The position numbers and the translations under genes are program-made. Below the pieces are notes generated by a model. It worked only from the letters and a program-made list of their open reading frames with translations. It searched no databases and was not told the origin of the DNA. From VAZQ01 sp963758945 (lineage in GTDB: Bacteria; Pseudomonadota; Alphaproteobacteria; Rhizobiales; Xanthobacteraceae), in the NCBI GenBank assembly GCA_963758945.1, contig CAVWXY010000018.1, positions 1 to 64,000 on the forward strand: a DNA stretch of 64,000 nucleotides, in the 5' to 3' direction. Below are positions 61,289 through 64,000 of the stretch, one piece after another (the stretch's first letter is position 1; the number at the start of each line of letters is the position of its first letter).

Positions 61289-62278
61289 ATGAAACTTCCC
61301 CGCCGACGATTTCTGTATGTTGCCGCGGGCGCTGCCGCGCTTCCTGCTCTGCCGCGCATCGCGAGGGCGCAAGCCTATCCGACGCGGCCGGTGCGACTCG
61401 TGATTCCTTTTCCCCCGGGTGGGGCATACGATGCCGTCGGACGCCCGTGGGCGGACAAGATGAAATCCCTGCTCGGCACGGTGGTGGTTGAAAACATCGG
61501 TGGCGCCAGCGGCTCGCTCGGTGCCGCCGCCGTCGCGCGCGCCCAGCCCGATGGCTACACAATCCTGCTCGGCGGGACGTTGACGCACATCAACGAGGCC
61601 CTGCTCAAGAGCCGGCCGCTCTATGATCCGGTCAAGGACTTGGAGCCGATTGCGAGTGTGGCGGCCAATGTTCTGGGCATGGTCGTGCACCCTGCGGTGC
61701 CGGTTCAGACCGTCAAGGAGTTCATCGCTTACGCGAAGGCTAATCCCGGTAAGCTGTCGTATGGGCACGCCGGTGTCGGTTCGATCCAGCATCTGGCAGG
61801 AGAGTTGTTCAAATCGGTCGCGGGGACACCTGAGATCGTGCAGGTGCCATACCGGGGCACTGGGCCACTGGTCACTGACCTCGTCGGTGGCCAAGTTCCT
61901 TTGGGCTTTCCAGGAGTGACCGGGCAACTGCTGGAATTCCACCGGTCTGGCAAGTTGCGGATTCTTGCCGTGACAAGTCCCACGCGTCTCATCGCTGCGC
62001 CCGAGCTTCCGACGACAGCCGAACTAGGCCTCCCCGGCATGACCGTGGTCGGCTCTCTTGGGCTGCTCGCACCGGCCGGGACCTCGAAAGCAATCATCGA
62101 CAAAATTGCGCAGGCGACGCGCACGGCGGTCGCCGAACCGGCCTTCAAGCAAATGTTGATCGACACGGGCATCGAACCCACGCTCGACTCAAATCCCGAA
62201 AAATTCCGGCCGTCCCTCGCAGCCGATGTTGCTCTCTGGACGCCAGTCGTCAAAGCGCTCGGGCTGAAGATCGACTGA
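61289..62278 (+). CDS. Tripartite tricarboxylate transporter binding protein (Bug/TctC family)
   Basis: The 329-residue protein has a twin-arginine-like signal peptide (MKLPRRRFLYVAAGAAALP, cleavage near RAQA). Family motifs are PVRLVIPFPPGGAYDAVGRP, VVVENIGGASGSLG, AQPDGYTILL, YGHAGVGSIQHLAGELF, VPYRGTGPLVTDLVGGQV and ELPTTAELGLPG. It is intact and shares leader and signal peptide with the disrupted gene at 53840. The RRRF sequence suggests Tat export. CAGGGAGG precedes the start. Ligand unknown. Confidence 0.93.
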   Translation: MKLPRRRFLYVAAGAAALPALPRIARAQAYPTRPVRLVIPFPPGGAYDAVGRPWADKMKSLLGTVVVENIGGASGSLGAAAVARAQPDGYTILLGGTLTHINEALLKSRPLYDPVKDLEPIASVAANVLGMVVHPAVPVQTVKEFIAYAKANPGKLSYGHAGVGSIQHLAGELFKSVAGTPEIVQVPYRGTGPLVTDLVGGQVPLGFPGVTGQLLEFHRSGKLRILAVTSPTRLIAAPELPTTAELGLPGMTVVGSLGLLAPAGTSKAIIDKIAQATRTAVAEPAFKQMLIDTGIEPTLDSNPEKFRPSLAADVALWTPVVKALGLKID

Positions 62279-62428
62279 AGCCCCTTGGGCGACGTTCCAT
62301 AACGCTTCGTTCCGCGAATGCTGGTCGTCGATGATCGGTTCGGGGCGGTCAAACCCCAACCACCTGTTTAGGGGGGGCGCACGTCCGGTTCTGCCAGGTG
62401 AGGACAAGCCGTGCCTGTCCCGTTCTGC

Positions 62429-62962
62429 TCAGGTGCTGGTGCCGGCCGGCAAGCGCACGGTAAAGACCGAGCCCTTGCCCGGCTCGCTCGTCACCGTCAC
62501 GTCGCCGCCCATCATGCGCGCGAGCTTGCGCGTGATGGCGAGGCCGAGACCGGTGCCGCCGAATCGCTGCGCGGTCGTCGCGTCGGCCTGGCTGAACTCC
62601 TCGAACAGCTTCGCCTGCTGTTCGGGAGTCATGCCGATGCCGGTATCGGAGACGGCAAGCTCGATCCAGTCCCGGCCGTTGGCGACCTTGCGCACCCGCA
62701 GCTTGACCTCGCCCTCCTTGGTGAACTTGCACGCATTGCTCAACAGCTTGAGCAGGATTTGTCGCAGCCGCATTGGGTCCACGGTAATGGCCCCGAGGTT
62801 TTCTTGGGCCTCGACAACCAGGCGGTTCTTGTTCTGCTGGGCGAGCTTACGCGCGGTGACGATGACCTCGTCGATCAGCGGCGCGAGCTCGACCGTCTGA
62901 GGATTGAGCTCGAGCTTGCCCGCCTCTCGGCACACGCTTCTCGCGCGGACGAGGTGATCCAT
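62429..62962 (-). pseudogene. Histidine-kinase C-terminal fragment (ATPase domain only)
   Basis: The minus strand encodes EAGKLELNPQTVELAPLIDEV and a complete HATPase_c domain with LLSNACKFTKEG (N box), VSDTGIGMTPEQQ (G1) and GGTGLGLAITRKLARMMGG (G2). Homology stops upstream at about 62925, so the phospho-acceptor His and the sensor domains are missing. ATG 62962 is only the first Met of the open frame. The fragment is probably a remnant of a hybrid kinase. No partner regulator adjoins. Confidence 0.75.
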
Positions 62963-63043
62963 ACCGTCGAGCGGCCGGCTACGTCGGCCATATCCTCAAA
63001 GGAGAGAAGCGGGTGCCGCCGTCAAAACCGCGTCCGCGCATGC

Positions 63044-64000
63044 TCAAGTCGCATATTGGGCGAATGCGACCGTGCCGGCGCGGGCGCAGTCGTCGGTCTT
63101 GACGTTAACGAGCGCGACCGAGCCGCGATCGACCTCCCGTTGGGCGCGGTCCAAAGCTGGGCGGATCTCGCCGGGGCGCTCGACATATTCGCCATAGCAG
63201 CCGAGCGTTTCGGCCATCTTGTCGAAGCGCGTATAGCCGAGATTGCGGCCGGGCTTGTTGCGCTGCGGGTCGGCGGTCCAGCCGCCGTTGAGGCTCACCA
63301 CCACCAGGATCGGAATGTTGTGGCGCACCGCGGTGTCGAGCTCGAGCGCGTTCAGACCGAACGAGCCGTCGCCGTGCACGACAATGACCTGCTTGTCCGG
63401 CTTGGCGATCTTGGCGCCGATTCCGAACGGCAGTCCGACGCCCATGGTGCCGAACGGTCCGGAATTGAGGCGATGGCCCGGCGTAAAGGTCGGCATCGAC
63501 TGGCGGCCGAAGTTCAGGATTTCCTGCCCGTCGACCACCAGGATGGCGTCACGCTGCATGAAATTTTTGATCTCGTCGCACAGTCGCAGCGGATGGATCG
63601 GCGTCTCGTCCATCGGCTTGTTGGCGCCCGGCGCCTGGCGTTTCGCCGTCTCGCCATCGGACAGCATTCGCCGCCATGCGGAGAAATGATCCGCATTGAT
63701 GCGCTTGGCGCTCGCATCGATGAGCTGGCGGAGCACCGCCTTGCAGTCGCCGACGATGCCGATATCGACCCTGCGTGGCGCGGTGGCGATTTCGTCGGGA
63801 TCGATATCGATACGCGCGATCTTGGCGCCACCGTTGAAGCGGGGCGGTGCCGCGTGGCCGATGATGTAGTTCATGCGAGTGCCGACCACGATGATCAGGT
63901 CGGCCTCGCGGAACGCCGAGGAGCGCATGGTCAGATACGAATATTCATGATCGTCCGGCACGACGCCGCGGCCTTGCGGCGTGGTGTAGAACGGAATGCC
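63044..64000 (-). CDS. Thiamin-diphosphate-dependent enzyme (acetolactate synthase/oxalyl-CoA decarboxylase type), partial
   Basis: The frame is open from the window edge, so the N-terminal Pyr domain is out of view. Seen are the central domain (EADLIIVVGTRMNYIIG, IARIDIDPDEI) and the C-terminal PP domain with the ThDP/Mg motif GDGSFGLNALELDT, then LVVVSLNGGW. The ending FDKMAETLGCYGEYVERPGE is typical. The frame begins GIPFYTTPQGRGVVP, which resembles the start of the central domain in acetolactate synthase-like and oxalyl-CoA decarboxylase-like enzymes. Exact substrate is undecided. It ends at 63044. Confidence 0.85.
   Translation of the reverse strand, partial: GIPFYTTPQGRGVVPDDHEYSYLTMRSSAFREADLIIVVGTRMNYIIGHAAPPRFNGGAKIARIDIDPDEIATAPRRVDIGIVGDCKAVLRQLIDASAKRINADHFSAWRRMLSDGETAKRQAPGANKPMDETPIHPLRLCDEIKNFMQRDAILVVDGQEILNFGRQSMPTFTPGHRLNSGPFGTMGVGLPFGIGAKIAKPDKQVIVVHGDGSFGLNALELDTAVRHNIPILVVVSLNGGWTADPQRNKPGRNLGYTRFDKMAETLGCYGEYVERPGEIRPALDRAQREVDRGSVALVNVKTDDCARAGTVAFAQYAT

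Overview
The window looks like a high-GC alphaproteobacterium of the order Hyphomicrobiales (Bradyrhizobium/Rhodopseudomonas/Xanthobacteraceae type). The evidence is a SahR-MetF-MetH methionine operon, a TPP-riboswitch thiC operon, an HWE-type histidine kinase, several Bug/TctC binding proteins, and five copies of an intergenic palindrome with a CCGAAAACCGGT-type core. The genus cannot be fixed from sequence alone. No rRNA, tRNA or CRISPR array was seen.

1-15 kb is an IS graveyard. It holds the end of an IS4-like transposase, a YfhO-like membrane protein gene split by an IS5 element, an IS630 element carrying a nested IS3 element, an IS630-like remnant split by an IS256 element, a beta-helix/Calx-beta/FG-GAP protein gene split by a second IS3-type element, and a truncated second IS630 copy. 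Target duplications can be read for most insertions, and in several cases removing the element restores the host reading frame.

15-29 kb is the most core-like part: metH, metF and sahR on the minus strand with a palindromic SahR operator, then trmO, an L,D-transpeptidase, a DUF4344 metallopeptidase and the riboswitch-controlled thiC operon, which includes an unrecognised membrane protein. An IS3 copy matching the one in the beta-helix gene, inverted, follows thiC and has removed the start of a TorF-like porin gene.

29-37 kb holds a minus-strand operon of an NfrB-like glycosyltransferase, UDP-GlcNAc 2-epimerase (WecB) and a HlyD-like protein, a plausible ManNAc exopolysaccharide module. A hybrid histidine kinase lies behind a response regulator that has lost its N-terminus. 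At 37.3-39.3 kb is a 1.9-kb long palindrome made of two decayed IS66-like transposase ends, bounded by an 8-bp target duplication, so it appears to have moved as one unit.

39-50 kb holds a serine hydrolase, a TPR protein, a hypothetical protein, a TacAT-type toxin-antitoxin module lying between two copies of the 3' end of a RidA-family gene, the intact triple RidA protein, and an HWE sensor kinase.

50-64 kb is a transport and small-molecule metabolism zone. It has three Bug/TctC proteins (one split by a 568-bp deleted IS4-type element), an endonuclease VII-like gene overlapping the first in antisense, a frameshifted MetE-like gene, a lipoprotein L,D-transpeptidase, a tandem duplication of a binding-protein/racemase pair in which the first pair is dead, a histidine-kinase fragment and the 3' part of a ThDP-dependent enzyme.
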